DNA of 64,000 nucleotides, taken from assembly GCF_932274485.2 (NCBI RefSeq), contig NC_065883.2, positions 15,994,222 to 16,058,221 of the forward strand, written 5' to 3'. The position numbers were made by a program, and so were the translations under genes. The notes under the pieces are model-generated. The model ran no database searches. It saw only the letters and a program-made list of their open reading frames with translations, and had not been told where the DNA came from. Positions 34,386-47,600 of this stretch are shown here, piece after piece. Each line of letters opens with the position of its first letter. Positions within the stretch are counted from its first letter, which is position 1. The stretch is from Patella vulgata. Its lineage: Eukaryota > Mollusca > Gastropoda > Patellidae.

Positions 34386-37300
34386 TTATCTTTTCTGCTG
34401 TAAAGCATCATCTATAACTTTTCTCATATATCTAATAACTTCACGTGGATTCTCGTTCTTCACAATAGCACTACCAGATACAATTACATTTGCTCCAACC
34501 TGCAGATAAAAACAAAACAAATATTATACATGTTAAAATCTTGATACAAAAAATTGTAGTCTATATGCATGTTTTAAATTCTTTGAGTGTCTTAAAAGAC
34601 TCAAGCTAAAACAGTTCTACATTTCAGTTCAAGACATTTACAACCTTGACCAAAGAGTATGTGTCGATCTAGAATCTAAATATCACCTATTGTTCAATAT
34701 GCCCCCATTATTCTATCAAATCTTAAATTTCAGTCCTTCACGTTTAAGGGGAGCTTTTGCTCCTCTCGACGCACATCGACTTTTCGAAGGAGTCATTAAA
34801 GACTCCCGCAAATTAGCTAAATCTCTCTCCTAAATATTGAGATTAATAAACTACTTTCAGTTTTTGTTTACTTTTAAACTGCATATATTCAAGGTATCAG
34901 GAGCTTTTTATTGCTCCCGCACAATTTTATAAACATGAAGGACTGAAATTTCTGATTGCTTTCAACAGGTTACTGAGTTTAGTATAGGAGGATGGTCTTT
35001 GGGAATATTTCTCAAAAACTTATAGTCATTTTATGTGCTCCTAGATTTAAATGATTATTTGAAGAATACTGATATTCCATTAACTATAAGTTCCTATACC
35101 CAATAAAGGAATATTAGTATCTGCTAATAACTGCTTTCAATCTCACATTTTGACAAGTTGGATCCGGATTGCAGTTATGACAAGTTTATTCAGTATGTGA
35201 GAATATATGTGCAAAGGCTGAAGCATTTGCACCAATCAACTCTAATACTGGTCTCTAATACTGGTAGGTCAGCTGAATAGATTATTATTACAAAACATGC
35301 ATAATGATAATAAGACATACATCAGCACACTGTTGTATAGTTGAGGGCCCAACTCCACCATCAACCTCAATATCAAGATTTTTATATTTCTCTCTTAAAA
35401 ACTTAACCTAGGAAAAAAAAGACATGATTAAAAAACCTTATTTAACACTTATCTTCAGAGATGGGTTAAAATGTCCTATGACATCAAGTCTGTAGCAGTT
35501 AGGGACAGGAATATTAAATGTAAATTGAATAGCTAGAATATAGCAGGCCATAAAATCTGATTCTGCTCCAATCTTTGGTATCTATTCTATAGCATACACA
35601 ATATTAGAAGGCGCAGGATTATTTTGATATCTTAAAGGAGGTTTTTTATAATGATCTTTCAGAAAATATCAAATTTTCCATGGTACAGTTGTCGTAAAAA
35701 TGTAATCAGATTGATTATTGAAGAAAACAAAATAAAACAAGTTTGAACATTCTAGCTCAATTAAAAGTTATCGTGTCCCAAAGCATCAACCAATCAAATT
35801 GCTTATCTCTGCTTACCCTAAGCGGAAAATGCTCATCTTCGAACTCCATCAAGGCATTGACCTAATCAACACATACACCAAGTTTGAACATTCTAGCCCA
35901 ATTAGGAAGAGAGTTATCGTGTCCCAAAGCATCAACCAATCAAATTGCTTATCTCTGCTTACCCTAAGCGGAAAATGCTCATCTTCGAACTCCATCAAGG
36001 CATTGACCTAATAAACACATACACCAAGTTTGAACATTCTAGCTCAATTAGGAAGAGAGTTATTGTGTCCCAAAAAGTGTGACGGACAGACAGACAGACA
36101 GACAGACGGACGAACCCATTTTAATATTCCCCTGCTTTCTTCGAAAGGCGGGGGACAAAAATAGATTGTTGATATGTTGAGCAAGTGATCCTTCTCTGCA
36201 CACTTGTTATTAGACCACTCAAACCACTACCCCCACCCCTAATTTGATTAGGACTAAAGACAGAAACTACTGTACAACTAGGATATGATTGGTCTAAAAT
36301 TCATAATAAACCAAGTTGGTGTGTCATTGAAATAATAATACCGGGTAATAGTAATCCGGCCGGTAATGAAGTATTAATTATAACCCTGTGTTGGATGATG
36401 ACTCACAAATTTAAGTACATGTAGCAATTTCACTGCTTTGTTCATTGCCTGTATAGCACGTTATTTCCTTCTTTAATGTACTTATCAGATTCTATGCACT
36501 GGTATATGTGGATGTTCATAAGCTTAAATACCAATAGAATTTTTGCAGGTTTTTTTTTTTTTTACCTTTGGTAGACATTCGGCTATAAATGACTGTCCTC
36601 CAAATCCCGGATTAACTGTCATGACTAGAATAAGATCAACTTGATCAACATATGGTAGAACAACTTCTACTGGTGTAGGTGGATTTATACCTAAACCAAC
36701 CTAAAATAAATTAAAAGTTTAAGTAATACAACAAAAAGGGTTTAGAATTTGATGCACCCACAAAACAAATTAACTCTTGTGCGGATACAAGGTGTATTTC
36801 GGGACCCAACAACCATATCCTTAACATTTGTGGGGAATTGGTTTATAATTGTCTAGAGAGAACTTTATACATTGTCAGCTACTTAACTTTGGGTATAATG
36901 CTGCAAATAGAATAGAGGTGAGACAGTGGCAACATTCACCATTTGACAAGAGACTAACAGTATTACATTATCGAAAACAAGGGGTCTTGTGGACCCCCTC
37001 CCATCTCTTTTAAACATTTTACTGGTTACAAGTTCCTAATCTGTTCTGTGCTCAGTGCAAGCTTTGTATTTGGAATCATTCTCACTGATGATATTGTGTT
37101 GATCATTCTAGTAATCTAGATCTGAAAACAAATCTAGGTACCCTACCAACCCCGTCAAAAGACGATTCTACATTGGAAATGACAATTAAGCTATTTGCAG
37201 ATTTTGATGGTTTCAAAGATAGCTTATATTTCATATCTTCACTGTTAATACCTCAAATATATTTTTTTTTACTCTGATTGATTATTCTTCAGTTTTATAT

Positions 37301-38959
37301 GAAGCTCTAGTTTGATCATATCTGAATAAAATTATAAATATAAAAACCTATTTATGTCTGAGGTCTTTGGGTAACGTGTCTGCACAAGGGTTAAACTACT
37401 GGTACATGTAGTTCAATTCTATGTCGGGAAATAAATGTTATTATGGTTTACATGGAGCTACCTCCATTGTTAAGATTTTATTTAAAGGGATTCCAGTGTG
37501 CTATAAACTAACTGTATCAATGTATCAAGTACATACTTCAAGATACTAAAAATAAATTATCAAAAGAACACCTGCTTAAATGTTGATTAAAATATATTCA
37601 GTTCTACTGGAAGTTCTACTGAAGGTGACATGTAGGCCTACCATATATCCAGTACTGTTATAAGCCTTTAATATATAATTTATTTGTATATTCCTTACTT
37701 GTGTTGATATAGTTTTTGTTTCTTTTGCCTTTCGAAGTTTGGAGTGTTTTTGTTTTATATTTTAGTTGGACATGATATCAAAATACTATACCTTCATGCC
37801 AGCTTCTTTTATTTTTCTAATACACAATTCAGGATCTTTTGTAGCTTCGAAATGAAACGAATACATATCACCACCAGCATCAGCTACTGGTTCAACCCAC
37901 TAAAATTAATAAAATAAGAACAGGCTTGTGTAAATTTTTAGTAGGGCTTTAATTAAACCCCATTTCATTCCTTTTCATGTGAAATATTAGGTATTTGCGA
38001 AAGATTATTTCCATATTATTTTCCAAATGTGAGATACACCCATAACTAATGTACATGTATGTTCTACAGACAAGCACTGTAATAATTTATTAGTCTTGAA
38101 CTATCATGACCTAAAAATATGTCTAGTTAAAAAACAAAAATTTAATGTAAGCTCTAAAAATGGATCAATCTATCAACAATTTAATAAGTTAAACTCATAT
38201 AAAAAAAAATTCATATCCTGTGTATTAATATTATTTGAAAAAGCATGATAAAATAAGAAGTGTGATAATATACACATTCTATTTTTTTTTCTAAATGAAA
38301 TAATGACTAAGCATATCTATATACAGCTATATCATCCTGTGGAAAAAACAAAACAAAAAAAAAAAAAAAAATCCATTAATTCAAAACTTGCTAAATTCAA
38401 AAGTTAACACCATAATTCAATGAAAATTCGTAATATAACATTAGTTCAATATATTTTTTATCATATCTAATAAATATTGAAACCATCTTTGGAACTTTTA
38501 GTAGTCCTAGAACTAGCGAAGTAGGCCTTGACACAATGTTACTTGCATGAATTGAGAGTTTTGCCTATTATTAAAGGTCGGCCTGTATGTATAGGTATCC
38601 CTTGGTCAACTGTTTATGGTAGCACTAAATTATTATGAACATACGGAATGTCAATCCATCTCCAAGGTTATAATTCACAAAACTAAATTACGTGTAACGA
38701 AACAAAAAGAGCAAACCTTTTCTGGATCTTGAACCATCATGTGCATTTCAAAGAAAACTCCAGGCAGCTTCGGCCGCAGGCATTTTACAACAGGATGGCC
38801 GAATGTAAGGTTCGGAACGAACTGGCCATCCATTACATCAAGATGTAAATAATCGGACCCACATTCCATAAACCGCTGACATTCACTGGCAAGTGAAGAT
38901 AAGTCCGCATTTAAAATTGAAGGACCGATTCTGCAAGCACTGCCATTGGAGGTCGCCAT
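34386..38959 (-). CDS. RPE: Ribulose-5-phosphate 3-epimerase, copy A, 5 exons, complete
   Basis: Minus-strand exons 38959-38717, 37899-37792, 36700-36566, 35407-35321 and 34499-34386, all phase 0, give 228 aa, the same length as human RPE. The enzyme interconverts ribulose-5-phosphate and xylulose-5-phosphate in the pentose phosphate pathway (cytosolic TIM barrel, divalent metal). Visible: [15 protein letters not shown] (H39, D41), [13 protein letters not shown] (H73), [27 protein letters not shown] and EVDGGV (D178), i.e. the metal and acid/base residues, plus VSGSAI at 198-203 on the phosphate side. Every key residue of the family is present. It is tail to tail with ATPSCKMT. Intron 4 holds a small MITE and a truncated tandem-core element. 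Confidence 0.96.
34725..34951. mobile_element. Small MITE, about 226 bp, in RPE intron 4 (copy A)
   Basis: Ends AAATTTCAGTCCTTCACGTT and, inverted, AAATTTCAGTCCTTCATGTT differ by one base. The interior has the near-palindromes GGGGAGCTTTTGCTCC and GGAGCTTTTTATTGCTCC. It is also in copy B at 55,356-55,582. Confidence 0.75.
35730..36165 (+). mobile_element. Left-truncated tandem-core element, two 146-bp units (copy A)
   Basis: CCCAAAGCATCAACCAATCA landmarks lie 146 bases apart at 35,778 and 35,924. A GACA/GACG run follows (36,086-36,112), then the right end CTTTCTTCGAAAGGCGGGGG. The left end seen in copy B is missing. Short CAAG microhomology marks the junction. Confidence 0.85.
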
Positions 38960-39478
38960 CTTGGATAATATGTTACAACAAATTTCGTCTGCTCAAATTA
39001 AATGGAACGAAATATAATATGATCAGATTGTGTGTGATGATAGTGTGGAGTGAAGGGGTACTTTCTTGTTTTTTAAGTGCAGCGGAATAATTTAATCCCA
39101 TTAAACACGAAACTGTTGTATATTTGCGCGGATTTGCATTTTGACATGCTGTCATTTGACCAATTAAGCGCACTATATAAAAGTGGTGGACTATTGATTA
39201 CCATAGCAAATACATATTATTTTAATGGAATTTTAATATTTTTATTTATCTTTTATTTATTTTTTTTTCATTCATTTAAAAACAAATATTTTTAAAAAAA
39301 TTTAGTTCTTTTTTAATTGTATTTCATTTCCCTTGTATATGTAACAAAAGTCAAAGCACTCCTTTAATTTCTGCGGTATGTGGTCAAAAGGAGCGCATTA
39401 TCCTTTACCAACTTGAATTTGATGTAATATAGTAACTAGACTCGTAACAGTTGTAGTACCCATGGACAACTGCTTATG
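38960..39478. promoter_or_regulatory. Upstream flank of RPE, copy A
   Basis: The 500 bases 5' of the RPE start codon hold the ATATTATCCAAGATGG context of the start (minus strand), an AT-rich stretch with T and A runs near 39,245-39,310, and no repeat that I recognise. The promoter is presumed to lie here but no element was assigned. Confidence 0.3.
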
Positions 39479-40451
39479 GGCAGTGTGAAGTTAGCTCGAT
39501 TTTCGTTTTTCAATATTATTGGTGAATATCGAAAAACAACTTGCTCGTTTTTCGATATTGGCGAATGTCGAAAAACGAGCTACTCGTTTTTCAGTATTCA
39601 AACTTGAATCTCAAAAAAGCAGATTTGATGGATGTATATCTCAGAATACCTCCAAAACACATTTGATTAAATTAGTTTTCTAAAACGAAATAAAGATATC
39701 ATAAATGGGGATGCCTGAGCAGTGGATTCACATAAAAAATGCTCTTTCTCCTTGGTTTTTGATATTGGCGAATGTTGGAAAACAAGCTAATCGTTCTCCG
39801 ATATTCAAACTTGAATCTCGAAAAAACAGATTTGATTGATGTATATCTACAGAATGCGAAACACATTTGATTAAATCAGTTTTCTATAACGAACTAAAGC
39901 TGTCATAAATGAGGATGCCTGAGCAGTAGATTCGCATAAGAGCTGCTCGAGCTACTCATTTTTCGATATTCAGACTTGAATCTCGAAAAAAAACCAGATA
40001 TAATGGATGTATATCTACAGAATGTCTCCAAAGTACATTTGATTAAATAAGTTTCATAAAAAGAACTAAAGATATCATAAATGAGGATGCCTGAGCAGTG
40101 GATTCACATACAAGATACTCTTTCTCCTTGTTTTTTTTTATATTGGCGAACTTGAATCCCCAAAAAAGCAGAATTAATGGATGTATGTCTACAGACTGTC
40201 TCCAAAACACATTTAATTAAATAAGTATTCTAAAACGAACTAAAGATATCATAAATGAGGATGCCTCAGCAGTGGGTTCACATTAAAAAAAAGCTCGTTC
40301 TCCTTGTTTGTTGATATTGGCGAATGCCTGAGCAGTGGATTCACATAAAAAATGCTCTTTCTCCTTGGTTTTTGATATTGGCGAATGTCGGAAAACAAAC
40401 TACTCGTTTTTCGATTTTCAAAATTGAATCTCAAGCTAACTTCACACTGCC
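39479..40451. mobile_element. Non-autonomous element with 18-bp TIRs, 9-bp target duplication and a tandem-repeat core (copy A)
   Basis: The ends are GGCAGTGTGAAGTTAGCT and its exact inverse AGCTAACTTCACACTGCC. Flanks CTGCTTATG and CTGTTTATG make a 9-base target duplication with one mismatch, as in Mutator-like transposons. The interior consists of 170-240 bp imperfect units, each with TTTTTCGATATTGGCGAATG, ATAAATGAGGATGCCTGAGC and AGTGGATTCACAT. No open frame of note. Confidence 0.85.
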
Positions 40452-42577
40452 CTGTTTATGATACTAATTTGTCTAATTGGGGGCATAAAATTACATTATG
40501 TTAAAAATAAACGAAATAGCGTTAATGAAAGCGTGGTAACATTATAACCCCGTGGCTTAGTCTTTGTACAATGACGAGTGCATACTATCCTAAAACAATA
40601 ATTAAATCCGAACAGTCAGATTTTTCGGACAAACGGGCAAAAATAATATAATATAGGTTTGACCGACGTGGATATTGTTGGAACTCTCTAACGTTGGATT
40701 TCACGTTATTCGGCGATTAAATCGTATATATCAGGAACACAAGGATTTTTTATATACATTTTTATATCAAGCAGGATTCCAAGTTTACAAGCATATGTCT
40801 ATATAAAACTCAAAGATAACATCTTTCAGTCTCTTAACCATTATACTAAGCTCGCAGAACGAGCTAGCTGATAGAAACGTCACATCATGTTTCTCCCAAG
40901 AATTCAAACGGCATCTGATTTAATCAGATTGAGTTTTGGTCTTTTATATTCCCCGATATCTCATATAGACCAGTCAATTTATGACAAATGAGGGACCAGT
41001 CCCTAAACAGGTTTTCTGGTAGTATTGGGTGTACTGAATGACACCCTAAAAGTTTACCAAAATGGGAGTACCGGATTTTGAGGGTAAATGCCAGTTTTTT
41101 TAATAGTTCAGTAAATTTATGAAAAAGGGAGGACAACCCCGAAACAATTGAAAGAAAATGTTTTTTGATAGTTACTGGTAAAGTTGTGTGTATATACCGA
41201 ATGACATCCTAAGCGTTAACCAAAATGGGATTATGGGAATGTCCCAAATTGTGATGATAAATTCTAAGTTTCCTTTAAAGGTAAAAACTTGAAATCGGGT
41301 ATATTTAACAGAACCCAATGAAACTGACCCGGGCTTTCTTAAGGTTTTGAGAGTCAATCCTTCACATGAAATGGTTTTAATCCGATGCTTCTTTGTGCCA
41401 TTTTCGGGGTGGAGGATACCCTACACTAAAAGCCTACGGTCGAGAACCCATATATATATATAAATATGTATAACTCCACACTGTTTCGTCATACAATAGC
41501 AAATTTGGCTATGTGTAGATATGTCCCTTACACCATTTTCAGGTGTACCCGTATACCTCAGAACCTGCGACGGAAAACCCAAATTTACGAATAAGAATAA
41601 CTCAGCACTGGTCCCATATACCATTTGCTGAGTACTTCATCACATACTGGCATAGTCGGTATGTATATGTTTTGGGGGTCGACACCTCAACCCCCATAAC
41701 CCACTGTCGTGAAAAATGAGGAAAGCAAGACAAGCAAATAGATGTGTAAGGAATCATTTACCAATTAGATTTACATATATGTATGGGGGCTGATTGGTAT
41801 CATGTCGTAATGTCGTCTTTCATAACGCGACAACCCTATATGTGACGAATTGGAGTTAATGGGGAGGGAATGGGGCGGGGAGGCAATGTTTGACATGGTA
41901 ATTAAAGATAGCTACTGAAGCGGTAGAGTTGTATTCCACGATACTGATTGCGGGGGCGGGGGGACACATATCTTCTGATACTTTTAAATTGTTTAAGCGG
42001 CATTAAGTTACTGGATGAGAACAACAAATGACACTATTATATCGAATACAAAGTAGAAATAAATCTTTCAAATAATTTGTATTCCATATAAATGTGTTAT
42101 CTTCTGATATACTGCTGGTGCGGAATGCAAACATAAGCTTTTCTTTCTAACACGCACGGTAGTCTTAAACATCTATAATCATCCTCGGCTTTCTTCATTT
42201 GTATATAAAACACACTTTCATCTGCATCTAGTGCCGAGGGTGGTGGGTTGGGTTGGTTAGGAATAGCCTAAGTCCTTTCTTCGTCTAAATCCGAAACAGA
42301 TGCTGCATAAGGTGTGTTATTTAAAATGACTGGATGTCATGTATATTTATTTAGAGGAGTGGGTATATATGCCTACTCAAAAAATGTTAGGTCAACAAGT
42401 AAAACCCTTGTTACAATACGATTACAAAACAACCGACTCCCGTCTTACATTTAGAAACGATTATTTAATTGTTTTTATAGTAGAGTTTGTCCCAATGAAA
42501 CATTATGAGGCAGTAACTAGAAGAATATCTAATATGAATATATTAACAACTAGTTGCAGCACTCTGCTGATTTTATA
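40452..42577. other. Duplicated intergenic DNA with a loose repeat near 41.0-41.7 kb
   Basis: Two or three weakly similar stretches (ACTGAATGACACCCTAAAAG and ACCGAATGACATCCTAAGCG, each followed by TTAACCAAAATGGGA-like sequence) suggest a very degenerate tandem repeat of about 170 bp. No exon or RNA gene was found. The counterpart is 61.8-64.0 kb. Confidence 0.4.
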
Positions 42578-42970
42578 TAATAATAAATAATAATAATAAT
42601 AATAATGGATTTGTATAGCACCTCGTATCCAAAAAGTTTGCTCACTGGCGCTGAGTTAGTCACATTTACGACAGTTTTCCATCATCTGCACTGAATAGGT
42701 GTGTTTCTAGCAAGGATTTAAATAAGTACACAATGATTTCGCATCCTTAATATGTGATGGCAGCCTGTTCCACAGTTTAGGAGCAGCAACAGAAAAGCTT
42801 CTGTCTCCACATTTCACATAATTTGATTTCGGAATTTCTTACTGAATTTTGTTTGAAGAACGGGTTTCCCTTTGTGATGATTTTATGTGAAGTAGATCCT
42901 GGGGGTAGGTAGGAGAGGTGGTGTTTGGCTGTAAACATTTGTAAGTCATTAATAGTATTTTGTAATTAAT
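42578..42970 (-). mobile_element. 3' end of a CR1/L2-type LINE with (ATT)n tail
   Basis: On the minus strand the frame reads SSQRETRSSNK then YVKCGDRSFSVAAPKLWNRL, PSHIKDAKSLCTYLN, the C-terminal signature of CR1/L2-group reverse transcriptase ORFs. GGTGCTATACAAATCCATTA and an ATT run follow, the usual 3' end of these LINEs. The fragment is about 390 bp, heavily 5'-truncated, with at least two stops. Its (AAT)n tail is the last point at which copies A and B can be compared. Confidence 0.75.
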
Positions 42971-43641
42971 ACGTTATACAGCGTTCATAGTTCATATTCT
43001 CGGTTGTCAAATACCATTATTATGGTAATACCCAAAGTATCGATAGTCCTTCCATCAACAATCTGCAATCATATCATCGTTTAACGGAGATATGACGGGC
43101 ATTGTCAATCCACACAATATCAATGCCTTCAGATGCTTTAGAAAGTTGATTATGGACTTGTCTTGTGAATACATGTCAAAATAATAATTTATATAACATT
43201 TGAAGCAAGACAAACGTCCAACAATAGGCAAGGTTAGCGCTTACATAATGTCGCTTTAAGTAAACAACGTAAGGAACATTTTAACATTAATTCATCCCTT
43301 TATTGACATTATTTAAATATGAAAGCTTCAACATAAAAAAAAACTCAAATCCTCCATTACCTTAGATATAGTCTTTCTAAATTAAAATATAAACGGGCAC
43401 CATATCAGAATGTATCAAAATATGAACGGATATGGATATACCAAAATGGAGTGATCCGCGCTTGGCGTTGGTACTTTGATTCACACCACCCTATAGCAAA
43501 TGGATTGTTTATGCAAATTGTTTCTAACAACATAGTTTCAGACTAATTCCCATTACAGCTCACAACTGTAGCATCATTCAAAGGCGGGACTGAAGATATA
43601 AACAAAATCATATATGTAATTTAAAACACCGAAGAGGTAGG

Positions 43642-44042
43642 TTAAAGATGCATTATGGGAGATTAGATAAAGACCTGCAGTTCTCACTATAATAGTTAAA
43701 AAACTAGGCAATGTAAAGGGAATTTGCGTAAAATTTCAGTCACATTGGTACACTCTGAACCGAGATTTTAGCGATTGAATTTTCGGCCTAGCCTCGATTA
43801 TCATTACTAAAGTAGATAATAAAACATAGCCTCGATTATCCATTTTATGATTAAATCATGAATGAAAGTCGAGCAGTAAATCGGATCCTAATCGAGTAAA
43901 GATTGCAGGCTGGCGTTGACACCGGGAGTTGATTATGCTCTGAATAAGTTAATTAATGTCTAATTAATAATTTAGATAACATTTCAGGCCTAAAGAAAGA
44001 CTTGCAATAGGCAGATTTAGCTCTTGCATAATGTATGTTTAA
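43642..44042 (-). mobile_element. TTAA MITE, short subfamily, 400 bp
   Basis: TTAAAGATGCATTATGGGAG and the inverse end CTCTTGCATAATGTATGTTT then AA, with TTAA at both borders. The best preserved full-length copy of the short subfamily in this window. Confidence 0.85.
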
Positions 44043-44643
44043 TCATAAAGAGATAAGAAACTGAGCCTTGAGTGCAGGCAAACCATAGATTATTATGTAA
44101 TAACTGTAATATCATTAAGCAGACCTGGTTTAGCTGGAAAAGAGACGTAGTGAGATCAAATATTTCTCACAGCAGATGACAAAAGTATATTTCAGAAATT
44201 CTGCAATTCGTCCAAAAATAAAGAAATAAGTAAGGGATTGATATGTAATTTCTAGTTTCCTTATTATTGTTATTGGCCCGACATCCCTCCTATGATTAAA
44301 TGATATTCCGATGGTCAGAAAGCTGCCAAAAATGACTGTTGTGAATCGATGTGCTGAGAAAATCGTTTAGATGGAATTATAGCTGAGGAGACGAACGGAT
44401 AAGAGTCATAATGCTTGCAATAAACCCACATATTGGTATAAACAGATCCCAGATTTTAAGATTAGGGGCCTCGATGCACTTCTTTACCCCTGGAACACTA
44501 ATAATTTTAAGACCGGCTTCCGTATACGGATGTGCAGTATTCTGGGTATAACATGGAGAAAAGTCGTTCAGGCTCAGAAGAAGAAACGGAATTATTGGAG
44601 TTTGTCATTTGAACTGAGCAAATCCATTTTATTAAAGACTCAC

Positions 44644-47600
44644 CATAACTAGAATCCAGTACAAAGGTTATCTTTGAATCAGGTCTGCATCCACCACAAA
44701 TACCATCACAACGCGCTTCTATAACATAATCAGAAACTCGTGTCACGTGGTCGATCTTGGCCTGCCATCCATATAGGTACATACGTGTAAGATGTCTGTA
44801 AATATCATTAAAATAAACCAATTAAAGAAAGCCTAAAAAAGAAGTCCCAATTTTCACATAATGGAAAAATATAAAAGTAAATTAGAAAGGTTTGGACTAA
44901 GATGGGAAGTGTTTCATAGCATAATCATTGTGGAAAAGCCGAGGCTGAAGTCGAAAAGTTCCTGTAACCTTGACATTGAGCGAACCTTGCATTTTGCAAC
45001 TCGGTTATCACAGGCAGGCGTTTCAGTTAGAAAGCTTGAGACTTGGTATTCGCGATGATATTTTCTATCGGGAAATCTGAGAGGTTTAACTAAGTCCTAG
45101 ACCAATCGATATGGTGACGAGTATTACGCGATGGCCTCGATCATTCGGCACACCTCCAGCAATACATCTAACCTCGGCCACATTGGAACTACTTTCAAGT
45201 TTCCGGATTAAAAATGGTGGAGCCTATGAAGACGCATGCGAAGAGTGTTTTATCCCAAGAATCAACCGACAGCCGCATCACAATTGCATGGGTGTAGCCA
45301 CACATTACTTACCGTCATACAGCCGATGCTAGATAAACCCTTCCGAGGTTTGCAAAATGGTCCTCGATAAGAAGTACGGAGTTACAGTGAGGCCAAAGCT
45401 TCTATTAAAGATGTGTTTATCCAAGCACAAAACGATTGTTACACAATAGGGGGGTATTATGGAAACGTTATCGTGTCGCCTTTGACACATTAAATATCCT
45501 TATAATGTCAGCTATGACACGGGAAGGTGTGAGATATTAATATAATATCACTCATGTCCAGATTGTCGACCCATTACCAGATGGTTAGGCTGAACTATGT
45601 AATGTCCGTTGACTTGTGCAGAAAGTTTATCTGACATTATGCAATAGCCGAGCCGTGTAATCGTTTTGACATCCTTTGTCAGCGTGGTCGCACGCTAACG
45701 CTAGCTATCCAATCGGATCACAGTCCACCCTCGTTGTTGTTATTCCTAGTGCGTAACGTCCGCTTCCACCGCAGATGATATCAGACAAGTTGTCTTATTT
45801 TCATTTATATTATCTTAGCGCACGCGTAGGGTCTTTCCTGTGGGGAAACCAGAGTACCCGGAGTAAACCAACGAGGTTGATAAGGCATCTCCAAGCCACA
45901 TACGCTCACATAAGGGGTCGAAACCACAACCACAAGCCAGAGGTGACCGGGCAGACGGAGGTCGAAGCGTGGCACTCTAGACCACAGTGTGTTTGGCGTG
46001 GGGCCGACTATTGGGGCTGGACATCTGACCGGTCCAAAGGGGTTAAAAGCAGGTATCTAAACGATAGTCGGGAGTATGTTGAAACCAGATGACGAGTTAA
46101 GACCAGGACCAGCGCCAGGGCCCCAAACACAAAATTAAGCTAACTAAGAGTAATTAACTACGGAGTCGTATACATTATATGTTTAGAAGAATAAAAGTAT
46201 TATATGGAGCTAATTCAGTGTTATCATCAAGAACTAATAGTGCAATACGATTGCTAATGAAAATGTAGTCTCCTGCTAACTCGACGTTGGTAGTCCGTTG
46301 AAAGGGTTTCACAGAGCTTCAGATACTCGCTTCCATATGCAACGTCACCGATAATATTGCTACTATGTAACGTCAACAAGAAACTTTAAAGGGACTAGTA
46401 GGACGTTAAACCCCATTTCATTTCATTTCATTTAAAGGGATTGTACGTCTAACTCAATATTTTACATGTAATTGTGGGCGTATAAACCGTGTAGAATGGA
46501 CCAAGCAGGCGTAAACGACTGTCGTTCAATTTTGACTTTGAACGTCAACGATATTGCTATACCACTATGTTTGCTATTATATAACTCATGGCAAAGTTGC
46601 GGGTCTGTCATTATTATGTAACGCCAACAATACTCTTTAGTATCTACTATACGTCAACGATAATGCTTTGGACCTGTGCAACGTCAACGATAGCATTTCC
46701 GACCTACCATACCTAAAGTCAACGATCGGACACACTGTTTGTAAAGACAACGTTTAGGGGTCCGCCTTTAACGTCAAGGGTAATGTTTAAGGACTACCAA
46801 ACGTAGCGCCAAGATAATGTTTAAAATCTACCATAATAATATGTAACGTCAACGATAATGTTTCTGGCCTACCATATTTAACGCCAACGATAGTGTTTAC
46901 GACTACCGAAACGTCAACGATGTTTAGAATCTACCATATCTAACGTCAGCGAGAATGTTTACTACCTACCATCTGCAACAGCAACGACAATGTTTATGAT
47001 ACACCATCTGCAACACCAACGATCTACCACTTTAAGTAATGTTAAGATACACGTATAGGGCCTACAGTAGCATTCAACGATAATATTCCAGAAAGTTCTC
47101 ATTTAGGAGACAGGTTGGAGGGTGGTTGGGAGCGGGGTATTATTAGACTGTAAATTTAATACCGAGCTGTTTTCAAGAATATCTGGCACCGTTTTAAATG
47201 ATAGAATTAATCAAACAAACAAAACCCGATATCAAATGACCATTTCTGTTTTGATTAAAACACTTCTCTTACCTGATTACTGAAGGCTAATCCAGTATTT
47301 GTGATGTCTATTCTCATTGTTCCTAAACCTGGGCAGGGACTGTACAAACTACAAGCAAACGCATTACCGAATTTAACATGATACCCATCTGCACTAGTGG
47401 TCGAAGCGAAGGTAAAATCATCTTCTATAACTTGTAAAGTCTGAAAAATAAATATTAAAACATGTCTGTTTAATAAACAGTTTTATAAACTCTGGTCATC
47501 CTCACTAACCCAGGCCCATTTTCTTTTTTTGCTTGGGAAATTCTACTGGACTTCTCTTTCAAATTTGAACATGTCAAAAGGGTAATTCTATCGATTACGT

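Larger units (their letters stand above)
27650..42597 (+). repeat. Segmental duplication, copy A (contains ATPSCKMT and RPE)
   Basis: From TGATCTGTCAAGGGAAATAA at 27,650 the sequence matches 48,893 onward in the same orientation, to the end of the window. Long stretches (for example 28,981-29,280 against 50,221-50,520) are identical and overall differences look like about 1%. Copy A has about 600 bp (31,601-32,203) missing from B and lacks about 560 bp that B has at 56.37-56.93 kb. The right limit is set by the window end, not by loss of match. Confidence 0.95.

Noticed and set aside
34386-38959. Pseudogene status for RPE copy A
   Set aside because: All five exons, all splice sites and every catalytic residue are intact and the length equals the human enzyme.
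43080-43220. Additional TTAA MITE copy
   Set aside because: Only a loose similarity to the family interior (TTGATTATGG..GTCTTGTGAATA, ATAACATTTGA) and no ends; too diverged to call. A similar stretch is at 13,440-13,545.
44861-45332. Two short plus-strand frames (65 and 73 residues)
   Set aside because: No conserved motif, no splice context, and antisense to an intron of the GON gene.
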